Position numbers and translations under genes: made by a program. Positions 48,678 through 56,734 of a stretch of DNA of 64,000 nucleotides are shown piece by piece. Source of the stretch: an uncultured Oscillospiraceae bacterium (lineage in GTDB: Bacteria > Bacillota > Clostridia > Oscillospirales > Oscillospiraceae). The notes beneath the pieces were generated by a model. That model did no database searches, had not been told where the DNA came from, and saw nothing but the letters and a program-made list of their open reading frames with translations. The stretch lies in NCBI GenBank assembly GCA_910587645.1, contig CAJUNA010000024.1:29948-93947 (forward strand), given 5' to 3'. Each line of letters begins with the position of its first letter. Position 1 is the first letter of the stretch.

Positions 48678-49670
48678 ATGTGGAAAACGATTTTATTTGA
48701 CCTGGACGGTACCCTGACGGACTCCGCGCCGGGCATCACCAACGCGGTATCCCGCGCGTTGGCCCATTTTGGGATTGCGGAGAAGCCGGAAAGCCTCCTG
48801 GAATTCATCGGCCCGCCGCTGAACGAATCCCTGCCGGAATACTACGGCTTCACCCCGGAGCAGACGGTAAAAGCGGTAGAGGTCTTCCGGGAATACTTTA
48901 TGGAGAAGGGCTGGCTGGAGAACGCGCCCTACCCCGGCATCGGGAAGCTTTTGCAGGATTTGAAAGCCGCCGGCTTGCAGCTAATGGTAGCCACCTCCAA
49001 ACCGGAGGTGCAGGCGGTGCGGATTTTGCAGCACTTTGGCTTAGCGATGTATTTCGACCGTATCTGCGGCGCGCCCTTAGGCAACGAGGACGGGGCACGG
49101 AAGGCTTCCGTTATCCGCGCCGCCCTCAGCTATGTGAAGGACGCGTCCTCCGTGGTCATGGTAGGCGACCGCTGGCACGATGTCACAGGGGCGCATGAGA
49201 ACGGCCTGCCTTGTATCGGGGTGCTTTACGGCTACGGCGGACGGGAGGAACTGCAAAACGCGGACGCGGAGTTCCTCGCGGAGGATTTGGCGGCGTTGAA
49301 GCATCTGCTGCTCTTTGAGGCAAAGCTGGCGGAGCGGTGGCTGAAAGCCTTTGGCGCGGGGCGGAATCTGGAACAGCTTCGGGACGCCTGCTATCAAGGC
49401 TGCCTGTGGCCCCCTGCGCCCTGGAACGGCGCGCCTGTGCTGGAAGGCGGGGAAGCGGAGCGGGCCTTTGACGCGCTGGACTATGACACCGCCTATATTT
49501 TCCGTGAGGGCATTACCCAGGCGGGCGTCACCTGCAAAGTCACCGCCGCAGGGCTGAAGCAGATACAGGGTTCTGACGTGTATGTGGTGGACAAGGGCTT
49601 CCGGTGGACATACGTACACACCCATGAGGATGGGTGGATGGGGCCGTATTTCTGCTGCCTGGACGAATAG
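48678..49670 (+). CDS. HAD phosphatase fused to an unassigned C-terminal domain
   Basis: Residues 1-215 are a HAD hydrolase of the phosphoglycolate/5'-nucleotidase type: DLDGTLTDS near 8 (nucleophile and acid/base aspartates), VATSKPEV near 105 and VGDRWHDV near 158. Residues about 216-330 form a separate aromatic-rich domain (CLWPPAPWNGAPVLEGGEAE, TYVHTHEDGWMGPYFCCL) that I cannot assign. It sits between pyrF and pyrE, so it may remove nucleotide monophosphates or a metabolite of this pathway. Its stop codon TAG is formed by the first bases of a MITE-like repeat, so the true C-terminus may have been altered. Confidence 0.8.
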   Translation: MWKTILFDLDGTLTDSAPGITNAVSRALAHFGIAEKPESLLEFIGPPLNESLPEYYGFTPEQTVKAVEVFREYFMEKGWLENAPYPGIGKLLQDLKAAGLQLMVATSKPEVQAVRILQHFGLAMYFDRICGAPLGNEDGARKASVIRAALSYVKDASSVVMVGDRWHDVTGAHENGLPCIGVLYGYGGREELQNADAEFLAEDLAALKHLLLFEAKLAERWLKAFGAGRNLEQLRDACYQGCLWPPAPWNGAPVLEGGEAERAFDALDYDTAYIFREGITQAGVTCKVTAAGLKQIQGSDVYVVDKGFRWTYVHTHEDGWMGPYFCCLDE

Positions 49671-49832
49671 GGCTTGTTTGAAAAATGTCAAAACGCCCAA
49701 GCGATGGATCTTTTTCCGCTGCACAGCGTTAAAAAATCTTGAAATACACAGAGTATTCCTGCGATTTTTTGCCTTGTCCATCGAAAAAATCTCTCGCTTT
49801 TGGTCATTCTGCCATTTATCAAACAAGCCCTA
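49668..49832. repeat. MITE-like element, copy B, inside the pyr operon
   Basis: A 165-bp element is bounded by TAGGGCTTGTTTGA at the left and its exact inverse at the right (ending 49832), with extended partial matches for about 26 bases. The core 49726-49776 matches copy A (30818-30868, inverse) in 50 of 51 bases, while the terminal repeats match the truncated copy C at 39750. It lies between the HAD gene and pyrE, 38 bases before the pyrE start. Confidence 0.85.
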
Positions 49833-49870
49833 GTATCTGAACATGATTCGATAAATTGAGGAGGAGCACT

Positions 49871-50518
49871 ATGGAACATATTTCTCAACAGATTGCAAAG
49901 GATCTGCTCAAAATCAAGGCCGTATTTTTCCGCCCGGAGGAGCCGTTCACCTGGGCCAGCGGCATCAAAAGCCCGGTCTACTGTGACAACCGCCTGACCC
50001 TCACCGCCCCAGAGGTGCGCAGCGGCGTAGAGAACGCGTTAGCGGAGACCATCCGCCGGGAATATCCGGAAGCGGAAGTCCTCATGGGCACATCCACGGC
50101 AGGCATTGCACACGCTGCCATTACAGGCCACATATTAGGCCTGCCCATGGGCTATGTCCGCTCCGGCAGCAAGGATCACGGCCGTCAAAATCAGATTGAG
50201 GGCAAGCTGGAAAAAGGCCAGAAGGTAGTTGTGGTGGAGGACCTGATCTCCACCGGCGGCAGCGTCATTGAGGTGGTCAACGTCCTGCGGGAAGCTGGGG
50301 CGGAGGTGCTGGGGATTGTCAGCATTTTTACCTACGGGATGCAGAAGGGCCTGGACCGCCTGGCGGCGGCAAATGTGAAAAACGTCAGCCTGACCAACTT
50401 TGACGTAATCGCCCAAGTGGCGGCTGACGAGAATTATATCAAGCCCGAGGACGTCGCCCGCCTGATTGCCTTCCGCAACAACCCGTCGGACGAGAGCTGG
50501 ATTGGAGGAAACAAGTAA
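49871..50518 (+). CDS. pyrE: orotate phosphoribosyltransferase
   Basis: The 215-residue enzyme joins orotate and PRPP. The PRPP-binding loop is VVVVEDLISTGGSVIEVV near 120, and the lysine-rich loop is YVRSGSKDHGRQN. ATG 49871 follows GAGGAG. It is part of the pyr operon but is separated from the upstream genes by a MITE-like repeat. It ends directly at the pyrB start. Confidence 0.95.
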   Translation: MEHISQQIAKDLLKIKAVFFRPEEPFTWASGIKSPVYCDNRLTLTAPEVRSGVENALAETIRREYPEAEVLMGTSTAGIAHAAITGHILGLPMGYVRSGSKDHGRQNQIEGKLEKGQKVVVVEDLISTGGSVIEVVNVLREAGAEVLGIVSIFTYGMQKGLDRLAAANVKNVSLTNFDVIAQVAADENYIKPEDVARLIAFRNNPSDESWIGGNK

Positions 50519-51442
50519 ATGGAAAACGTAAGAAGCCTGATTAACATTTTAGATCTGTCTGTGGAAGAGATTGACGGGATGGTAGCCCTGGCCACCAAGA
50601 TGCTGGCGGATCCCGCCGCCTACGCCCATAAGTGCGATGGCAAAATCTTAGCCACCCTGTTCTTCGAGCCGTCCACCCGCACCCGTCTGAGCTTTGAGTC
50701 CGCCATGCTGAGCCTGGGCGGGCAGGTACTGGGCTTTTCGGAAGCGTCCAGCTCCTCCGCCGCCAAGGGCGAGAGCGTAGCGGACACCGTGCGCACAGTA
50801 AGCTGCTACAGCGATATCATTGCCATGCGCCACCCCAAGGAGGGCGCGCCTCTGGTTGCCAGCCAGCACTCCTTGGTACCAGTCATCAACGCGGGAGATG
50901 GCGGACACAACCACCCCACCCAGACCCTCACCGACCTGCTGACCATCCACCATGAGAAGGGCCGTTTTGACAACCTGACCGTAGGCTTCTGCGGCGACCT
51001 GAAGTTTGGCCGCACGGTTCACTCCCTGATTTCGGCCATGAGCCGGTATGCCGGGGCAAAGATCGTCCTGGTTTCCCCGGAGGAACTGAAACTGCCCAGC
51101 TATGTCAAGAAGGAAGTCCTCCAGAAAAACGGCATCCCTTATGAGCAGACCACAGACTTAGAACCGGTCATGCCGGAGCTGGACATTTTGTATATGACCC
51201 GCGTCCAGCGCGAGCGTTTCTTCAACGAGGAAGACTATCTGCGTCTGAAGGACAGCTATATCCTAACCCCGGACAAGCTTCACAACGCGAAGGCGGACCT
51301 GAGCATCCTGCATCCTCTGCCGCGCGTCAATGAGATTTCGGTAGCGGTGGACCAAGACCCCCGCGCGGCGTATTTCCGGCAGGTACGTTATGGGCGGTAT
51401 ATCCGCATGGCGCTGATTATGAAGCTGCTGGGGATTGCGTGA
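50519..51442 (+). CDS. pyrB: aspartate carbamoyltransferase catalytic subunit
   Basis: The 307-residue enzyme makes carbamoyl aspartate. The carbamoyl phosphate loop is FFEPSTRTRLSFES (near 49) and the aspartate-binding side shows DGGHNHPTQTLTDLLT; DILYMTRVQRERF is the typical hinge. Its ATG follows the pyrE stop with no gap. Confidence 0.95.
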   Translation: MENVRSLINILDLSVEEIDGMVALATKMLADPAAYAHKCDGKILATLFFEPSTRTRLSFESAMLSLGGQVLGFSEASSSSAAKGESVADTVRTVSCYSDIIAMRHPKEGAPLVASQHSLVPVINAGDGGHNHPTQTLTDLLTIHHEKGRFDNLTVGFCGDLKFGRTVHSLISAMSRYAGAKIVLVSPEELKLPSYVKKEVLQKNGIPYEQTTDLEPVMPELDILYMTRVQRERFFNEEDYLRLKDSYILTPDKLHNAKADLSILHPLPRVNEISVAVDQDPRAAYFRQVRYGRYIRMALIMKLLGIA

Positions 51443-51460
51443 TAGGGAGGGCGAAAAGAA

Positions 51461-51880
51461 ATGACGATTGATTCGATTAAAAACGGGATTGTGATTGACC
51501 ATATTGCCGCTGGAAAGGCGATGGATCTATACAACATTTTGGGGTTAGGCGGACTGGACTGCACGGTAGCGATTTTAAAAAATGTAGTCAGCGGCAAGCT
51601 TGGCCGGAAAGACATCATCAAAATTGACAGCATTTTAGAATTAGATTGGGACATCATCGGCTATGTAGACCCAAACATCACAGTCAACATCATCAAGGAC
51701 GGCGAGCGTCTGGAGAAGCGGCAGCTCAAGCTTCCTGAGACCATCACCGGTGTGATCCACTGCAAGAATCCCCGCTGTATCACTTCCATCGAGCAGGAGC
51801 TTCCCCAGGTATTCAAGCTGACGGACCGGAGCAAACGGGTATACCGCTGTCTCTACTGCGAGACCCAGGCGGGGAAATAG
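51461..51880 (+). CDS. pyrI: aspartate carbamoyltransferase regulatory subunit
   Basis: The 139-residue subunit binds CTP/ATP and holds zinc. The zinc site is seen in the four cysteines IHCKNPRCI and YRCLYCETQ (near 105-135). With PyrB it forms an allosteric holoenzyme, so pyrimidine synthesis is probably feedback-controlled by CTP at the enzyme level in addition to transcription. Confidence 0.95.
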   Translation: MTIDSIKNGIVIDHIAAGKAMDLYNILGLGGLDCTVAILKNVVSGKLGRKDIIKIDSILELDWDIIGYVDPNITVNIIKDGERLEKRQLKLPETITGVIHCKNPRCITSIEQELPQVFKLTDRSKRVYRCLYCETQAGK

Positions 51881-51924
51881 TTCTGCCCTTTGGCTCTTGG
51901 GGCCTGCCCGGCCCCAAACCCCAG

Positions 51925-51960
51925 GGTTACTTTTCGTACGGGCGAAAAGTAACCAAAAGC
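51925..51960. repeat. TACTTTTC hairpin repeat, copy 2
   Basis: GGTTACTTTTCG and CGAAAAGTAACC are arms of a 12-bp stem around 6 bases (about 51925-51954), followed by AAAAG. Confidence 0.7.
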
Positions 51961-52319
51961 CCGCGCAAGGGGGGCCAGCCCCCCTTGCGAATCCCCCTGA
52001 ATTTTTGTTTTCCTTTTGATATGCTGCTGGTGTTCTGCCGATAGTGCGTGGACTTTGTGCGCCGGACTTTTTCGTCTACCCACGGGCATTTTGTGGGTGC
52101 CTACCTTTTTTGTTTTGGGTACTCCCGGCGCGCGGGGAGTAACAATCCCCCGTGCCGCGTCTCACGCGGCAACCAGCACCTCGATAGAACTGTGCGCAGA
52201 AGTAAGCACCGGCATCGGCCCAATGCACTGGAGATAGAACAACAAGTCCAAAGGTCGTAGCGCAAAATAATTACTCCCCGTAATAAATAATGGGTTTTAA
52301 GCCGCAGGTTTAAATGATT

Positions 52320-52351
52320 TTTTGGTTACTTTTTGTTCACACAAAAAGTAA
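52320..52351. repeat. TACTTTTT hairpin repeat, copy 3
   Basis: GGTTACTTTTTG and CAAAAAGTAACC form a 12-bp stem around TTCACA, just before the GNAT gene. The arms match copy 2 nearly exactly, so the two copies bracket a 370-base stretch. Confidence 0.7.
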
Positions 52352-52386
52352 CCCCGCGCCCTCTCAGACGAAAAAGGAGAAACTCC

Positions 52387-52878
52387 ATGCCTATTGACCA
52401 TATCCCCCAACCGGACATTTTACCAATCTCTGAGACCCTCCGGCTGAGAAAATACGATGGAACCCATGATTTTGCCCTATCCTGGTACACAGACCCGGAG
52501 ACCGTCTGGATGGTAGACGGTGATCGGGATGTTTACACACCGGAAAAGCTGCATAAAATGTACACCCATCAGGATACCCACGGCGAATTGTACTTCATCG
52601 AATGGAAAGAAAATGCCTGCTGGCGTCCCATAGGGGACGTCTGTCTCTCACCAGATGACTTCGCCATCGTCATTGGAGAAAAATCCCTCCGCGGCAAGGG
52701 CGTAGGCAAGGCTGCCGTCTCCGCGCTGATAGCCCGCGCCCGGGGCTTAGGCTGGGCATGCGTCCGCGTTGGCGACATTTACGACTTCAACGTCCCTTCC
52801 CAAGCCCTGTTCACCTCCCTGGGCTTCCAGCCGGAGGGAAAGACGGAAAAAGGGCGCAGCTACATCCTGCCCCTCTGA
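52387..52878 (+). CDS. GNAT-family N-acetyltransferase
   Basis: The 163-residue protein has the acetyl-CoA binding motif of GNATs in GEKSLRGKGVGKAAVSALIA (near 101) and a VFTSLGFQPEG-like C-terminal motif (ALFTSLGFQPEGKTEKG). The substrate is unknown. It starts 14 bases before the mnmE ribosome binding site region and is probably co-transcribed with mnmE. ATG 52387 follows GGAGAAACTCC. Confidence 0.85.
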   Translation: MPIDHIPQPDILPISETLRLRKYDGTHDFALSWYTDPETVWMVDGDRDVYTPEKLHKMYTHQDTHGELYFIEWKENACWRPIGDVCLSPDDFAIVIGEKSLRGKGVGKAAVSALIARARGLGWACVRVGDIYDFNVPSQALFTSLGFQPEGKTEKGRSYILPL

Positions 52879-52891
52879 AAGGAGAACCCTT

Positions 52892-54235
52892 ATGGACGTT
52901 ATTGCCGCTATCTCTACCGGAAACGCCCTCTCCGCCATCGGCATCGTCCGGGTGTCGGGAGAGGGCTGCTTTGATGTGTGCCAAGCCGTATTCCGCCCCC
53001 CGTCGGGCAAGCCCTTCGCCGCCCTCCGCCCCCGGGAAATGACACTGGGCCGCCTCATGGATTGCGAAGGCCGGGCCATCGACTCCTGCCTGGCCGTCCG
53101 CTTCCCCGGCCCTGGCAGCTACACAGGGGAGGACTGCGCCGAATTCCACTGCCACGGCTCACCGGCAGTACTCAGCGAAGCCCTCCGCGCCCTGTTCGCC
53201 GCCGGGGCGCGGCAAGCCGGCCGTGGGGAATTTACCAAACGGGCCTTTCTCAACGGCCAACTGGATCTGACCCAGGCGGAAGCCGTCATCGACCTGATTG
53301 AATCGGAAACTGCCCAAGCGGCCCACAACGCCGCAGCGCAGTTAGGCGGCGCCCTGCGCCGGAAGCTGGAGCCGGTTTATGACAGCCTGCTGGATATCGC
53401 CAGCCAGTTCTATGCCGTAGTGGACTACCCCGACGAAGATATCGAGGACCTGCCAAAGGAAGCCATCCTAAAAACCTTGACCCAGGCGGAGCAAACCCTG
53501 GAAGCCCTCTCCGCCACAGCCCGCCGGGGGCAAATCCTGCGCCAGGGCGTCCCTACCGCCATCCTGGGCAAACCCAACGTGGGCAAAAGCTCCCTTCTCA
53601 ACGCGCTGCTGGGCTACGACCGCGCCATCGTCACCGATGTGGCGGGAACCACCCGCGACACGGTAGAGGAGCGGGTGGTAACCGGCGGCGTATTACTGCG
53701 TCTCACCGACACCGCCGGCATCCGGGAGACCGGGGACGAGGTCGAACGCCTGGGCGTAGCCCGCTCCCGGCAGGCGGCGGCAGGGGCGGACCTGGCCCTG
53801 CTGGTGCTGGACGGCTCCCGCCCCCTGGACAGGGAAGATGAAGCCGCCCTGGAAGCGGCGAAGCAGGCCCCGCACCTGCTGGTGCTGTCCAACAAGTGCG
53901 ACCTGCCCCAGCAATTGACGTTCCCCAACGCGCTCCCCATCTCCGCCAAGGACGGAACCGGCCTAGCCGCCCTGGAGGAAGCGATTCAGGCTCTCTACCC
54001 CAACGGCGGTGCTCCCACCGGTGAAATCCTCACCAATACCCGCCAAGCGGAAGCCATCGCCCGCAGCTTGGAAGCCCTGCGCGGCGCAAAGGCCGCCCTT
54101 ACGGGCGGCCTGACTCCGGACGCGGTCCTGTCTGACGCTGAACGGGCTATGACCGCCCTGGGGGAGGTCACGGGCAAAACCCTGCGGGAGGATTTGACGG
54201 CCCGGATTTTTGAACGGTTCTGCGTGGGGAAATAG
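52892..54235 (+). CDS. mnmE: tRNA uridine-5-carboxymethylaminomethyl modification GTPase
   Basis: The 447-residue GTPase, with MnmG, modifies the wobble uridine of tRNAs. It has the N-terminal folate-binding domain (TGNALSAIGIVRVSGEG, GEFTKRAFLNGQLDLTQAEA), the G domain (GKPNVGKSSLLNAL, DVAGTTRDTVEE, DTAGIRETGDEVE, SNKCD) and the C-terminal cysteine of the CxGK motif, here CVGK. ATG 52892 follows AAAGGAGAA. mnmG is not adjacent. Confidence 0.94.
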   Translation: MDVIAAISTGNALSAIGIVRVSGEGCFDVCQAVFRPPSGKPFAALRPREMTLGRLMDCEGRAIDSCLAVRFPGPGSYTGEDCAEFHCHGSPAVLSEALRALFAAGARQAGRGEFTKRAFLNGQLDLTQAEAVIDLIESETAQAAHNAAAQLGGALRRKLEPVYDSLLDIASQFYAVVDYPDEDIEDLPKEAILKTLTQAEQTLEALSATARRGQILRQGVPTAILGKPNVGKSSLLNALLGYDRAIVTDVAGTTRDTVEERVVTGGVLLRLTDTAGIRETGDEVERLGVARSRQAAAGADLALLVLDGSRPLDREDEAALEAAKQAPHLLVLSNKCDLPQQLTFPNALPISAKDGTGLAALEEAIQALYPNGGAPTGEILTNTRQAEAIARSLEALRGAKAALTGGLTPDAVLSDAERAMTALGEVTGKTLREDLTARIFERFCVGK

Positions 54236-54236
54236 G

Positions 54237-55052
54237 CTATCCCGTAGCCTTTTGCTTTGGGATTTGGATGGTAATAGTGATTTTCTCCTCGCTGTCCTGC
54301 CGCTGGAACTGCGCGTCCACTCCGGCGCGGCGGATGGTCTCCATGCCCCGGTCCACGCTGTTGAGGAACAGCCGGACGTCTTTGATGATGTAGAGCCGCT
54401 TTTTTCCCTTCCCCTCCTTTTGTTTTTTTTGAAGCTGGGCTTCTATGTACTCCTCTGCCGCCGCTACAGTCATCTGCTTTTCGCCGATGTACCGCAGGGC
54501 GTCCATCCGCGCCTCCTCGCCCTCCAGCCGCAGCAGTGCCCGGGCGTGGCGCTCGGTCAGTTCATATTTCCGCAGCAGCTCGCCGCAGGCGGGACTGAGT
54601 TTCAGCAGCCGCAGCTTATTTGCCACCGCAGGCTGGGAGCGTCCCAGCCGCCGGGCGGCTTCCTCCTGGCTCATGCCGTAAGTAGTGATAAGTTTGGAGA
54701 TCGCGGCAGCTTCTTCCAGATAATGGAGGTCGCTTCGCTGCAAGTTTTCCACCAGGGCCAGCAGCGCGCTGTCCTGCGGCGAGGCCTTGACAAGGATGCA
54801 GGGCACATGGCTCAGCCCCGCCAGCCCAGCGGCCCGGAGCCGCCGCTCTCCCGCCACCAGGACATATCCCCCGGGCGTTTTCTGTACGCTCAAGGGCTGT
54901 AGGACGCCGTGCTGCCGGATAGATTCCGCCAGCTCCCGCAAGGGCTGTTCCGGAAAATGGCGGCGGGGCTGGCGCGGGTTAGGGCTGATGCGCTCGATGG
55001 GCAGCATATGGATGCGCCCAGACTGAAACAGGGTGTTTTTCATAGTCTGCAT
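54237..55052 (-). CDS. noc: ParB-family nucleoid occlusion protein Noc
   Basis: The 271-residue protein has the ParB CTP/DNA-clamp fold (ISPNPRQPRRHFPEQPLREL, GYVLVAGERRLRAAGLAGL, LVENLQRSDLHYLEEA) and a helix-turn-helix (MSQEEAARRLGRSQPAVANKL). It may be ParB itself, but the position next to mnmE and the C-terminal LYIIKDVRLFLNSVDRGMETIRRAGV match Noc/Spo0J-like proteins of the mnmE region. It is convergent with mnmE with one base between the two stop codons. Confidence 0.85.
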   Translation of the reverse strand: MQTMKNTLFQSGRIHMLPIERISPNPRQPRRHFPEQPLRELAESIRQHGVLQPLSVQKTPGGYVLVAGERRLRAAGLAGLSHVPCILVKASPQDSALLALVENLQRSDLHYLEEAAAISKLITTYGMSQEEAARRLGRSQPAVANKLRLLKLSPACGELLRKYELTERHARALLRLEGEEARMDALRYIGEKQMTVAAAEEYIEAQLQKKQKEGKGKKRLYIIKDVRLFLNSVDRGMETIRRAGVDAQFQRQDSEEKITITIQIPKQKATG

Positions 55053-55190
55053 AAAAAATTCCCCTCCGCAGTTTTTCTCCATTTTACGGCTTGTCCGCCG
55101 CAAAAGGGAGCAAATCCTGTCGGAGGGGGAATTTTATTTTTCGGCTGGCGCACCGCTATCGCCGGAGACCGTTTCCCGTCTGTTTTCCCC

Positions 55191-55219
55191 ATACTTTTTC
55201 TCAGGAGATCATTTGTCAA
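55191..55219 (-). promoter_or_regulatory. promoter of noc
   Basis: On the minus strand TTGACA (55219-55214) and AAGTAT (55196-55191) with a 17-base spacer, about 140 bases before the noc start. Confidence 0.5.
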
Positions 55220-55316
55220 GGGGGATTTCATCCAAATACAACTTCTCTGCAAACTGGAATTGGAAGCCGGAGAAAGCTACATGTTATAGAGCCAAACCGG
55301 TAGCCCGGATTGTGCA

Positions 55317-56066
55317 TCACGACCGCACCAGTTTCCACAGTTTTCGGACAAATTCGGCGCACTCCGCGCCTGAAAATCCCATTGGTGGGCGCTCAGGATA
55401 AAATGATCCAAGATAGTTCCGGATAACCCGTTCGCCAAATTCTTTTCCTTCAAAATCCGGCACATGTTCTTGATATAGTTCCAGAATCCGGTATTTGTTT
55501 AGCGTCATTTCTCCGAAATGTAACTGTGCAGCCGTAGCCGCTTTATAGGCCAAAAACATAGCTTTCGGATGAGTCGGCCCCATGGTCTCCACCCGCTTAT
55601 CGAGCATGGCAAGCCATGGAGCGGCAGCTTTAGCAGGGTTGGGGCAGGGCGGCAGGACGCGGTTCAGTTCGTCCCCGTACAGCAGGATATGGTGAGCATA
55701 TAAATCGAACATTGTGGTCGAAAACAACGAATACGGTGCCGGAACAGTAGCCTCTTCCTGAGTTTTCGGCAGCGCACTCTCTGGGGAAGTACTGAAATCA
55801 ATCCCGCCAGGACAATGTGAGGGAAAAGCCCTGGTTCCCTTCAACTCTTCCAGTGTATTTTGCAGCCATTGGATATCCCGCTCGATTAGCGAGTTATCTG
55901 CACCCCGTATAATCACACCGACATCCAGGTCACTGCTGCAATCCAACCAGTCACCTCTGCAATAAGAACCGGATAAATATACCGAGCGGATGGCAGGAAG
56001 ATATGCGTGACTGAGTGCATCTTGTAATCCGTTCACAATTGCTTCCGCCAATTTTAGGGTTCCCAT
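55317..56066 (-). CDS. nucleotidyltransferase-domain protein
   Basis: The 249-residue protein has a polymerase beta-like nucleotidyltransferase site: YLSGSYCRGDWLDCSSDLDV (GS-x-x-RG and the D-x-D pair) near 33-52, followed by an alpha-helical C-terminal domain. This resembles antibiotic nucleotidyltransferases, but the substrate is unknown. The codon use and composition are less GC-rich than the neighbours, which suggests acquisition. ATG 56066 follows GGAGGAAATGCTT. Confidence 0.72.
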   Translation of the reverse strand: MGTLKLAEAIVNGLQDALSHAYLPAIRSVYLSGSYCRGDWLDCSSDLDVGVIIRGADNSLIERDIQWLQNTLEELKGTRAFPSHCPGGIDFSTSPESALPKTQEEATVPAPYSLFSTTMFDLYAHHILLYGDELNRVLPPCPNPAKAAAPWLAMLDKRVETMGPTHPKAMFLAYKAATAAQLHFGEMTLNKYRILELYQEHVPDFEGKEFGERVIRNYLGSFYPERPPMGFSGAECAEFVRKLWKLVRS

Positions 56067-56734
56067 AAGCATTTCCTCCACATACATTTAGCTCCGTTAG
56101 GGATTATCAACTCTCTGACAAGTTTAGATTTATCCGTTTGATATGAGAAAAGTATACCACCATCGCAAGCGGCTTTCAACCTCAAATATTTCTCAGAGGT
56201 GCAGTACGCCCCAGAGCTGTTTCCTTTTAATCACTTGGAGCATCCGGCCATAAGTGGTGGACAACTTGGTATCATAGCGACAGGGAGCGGCCTGCACCGG
56301 AGTTGGGGACGCATGCGCTCCCTACTGGCTTTGACAGTGCTTTCGCGCAGATGATGGAGGTGCAGGGAAAAAGTGCTGTTTCTGTGGAACAGCCGGTACT
56401 GGAAAGCCTGATGCTGGCCCAAGCTCTCGGCCAGATCACAGGCATAGAAATTCCCCGTAATGTCCAAACCGTGTTCCAGGGCATAGCTTTTGAGGGTAGC
56501 ATAGCCCTCAGAAATGTCCCAGCGGCCCCGGCAGCAGAGATATAAATAATGCCCGGCGGGCTTCTCTATGTAATGGGGAAGTCCGCTTTTTCTTTGATGC
56601 GGGTGTATAGAGATAGCTGATGGCCCCCGGTCCGCCCTGTTCCACAGCATTGCGTCTGCCGTGCTGCTGTTGAAATACTGGGATCGCTATGGATATTGAG
56701 GGGATCATTTCATGGTACTCAGTTTATGCCGCTA
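56067..56734. other. 668-base gap with a regulator remnant
   Basis: No intact gene is visible. On the minus strand between about 56593 and 56420 a GyrI/MerR effector-like reading is present. The remaining bases show no protein-like frame. Confidence 0.5.
56420..56593 (-). pseudogene. remnant of a MerR/GyrI-like effector-binding domain
   Basis: The reading RKSGLPHYIEKPAGHYLYLC, then GRWDISEGYATLKSYALEHG and GNFYACDLAESL resembles the C-terminal effector domain of clostridial MerR regulators (typical pattern KPAG-YL-x6-GxW...YxxLxxYxxEHGL). No helix-turn-helix part is found upstream, and the frame then loses the family pattern, so it is a fragment. Confidence 0.5.

Larger units (their letters stand above)
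51881..52386. other. 506-base gap with hairpin repeats
   Basis: A terminator-like stem (TTGGGGCC and GGCCCCAA, 51897-51917) is followed by the TACTTTTC hairpin at about 51925, a GCAAGGGGGGC/GCCCCCCTTGC stem near 51965-51989, and a further TACTTTTT hairpin at 52321. The middle 300 bases carry no convincing gene; the open frames there look like the common misannotated repeat ORFs. Confidence 0.6.

Noticed and set aside
52016..52237. 73-codon open frames between pyrI and the GNAT gene
   Set aside because: They lie in a region of hairpin repeats and have the look of misannotated repeat ORFs; no conserved motif is seen.
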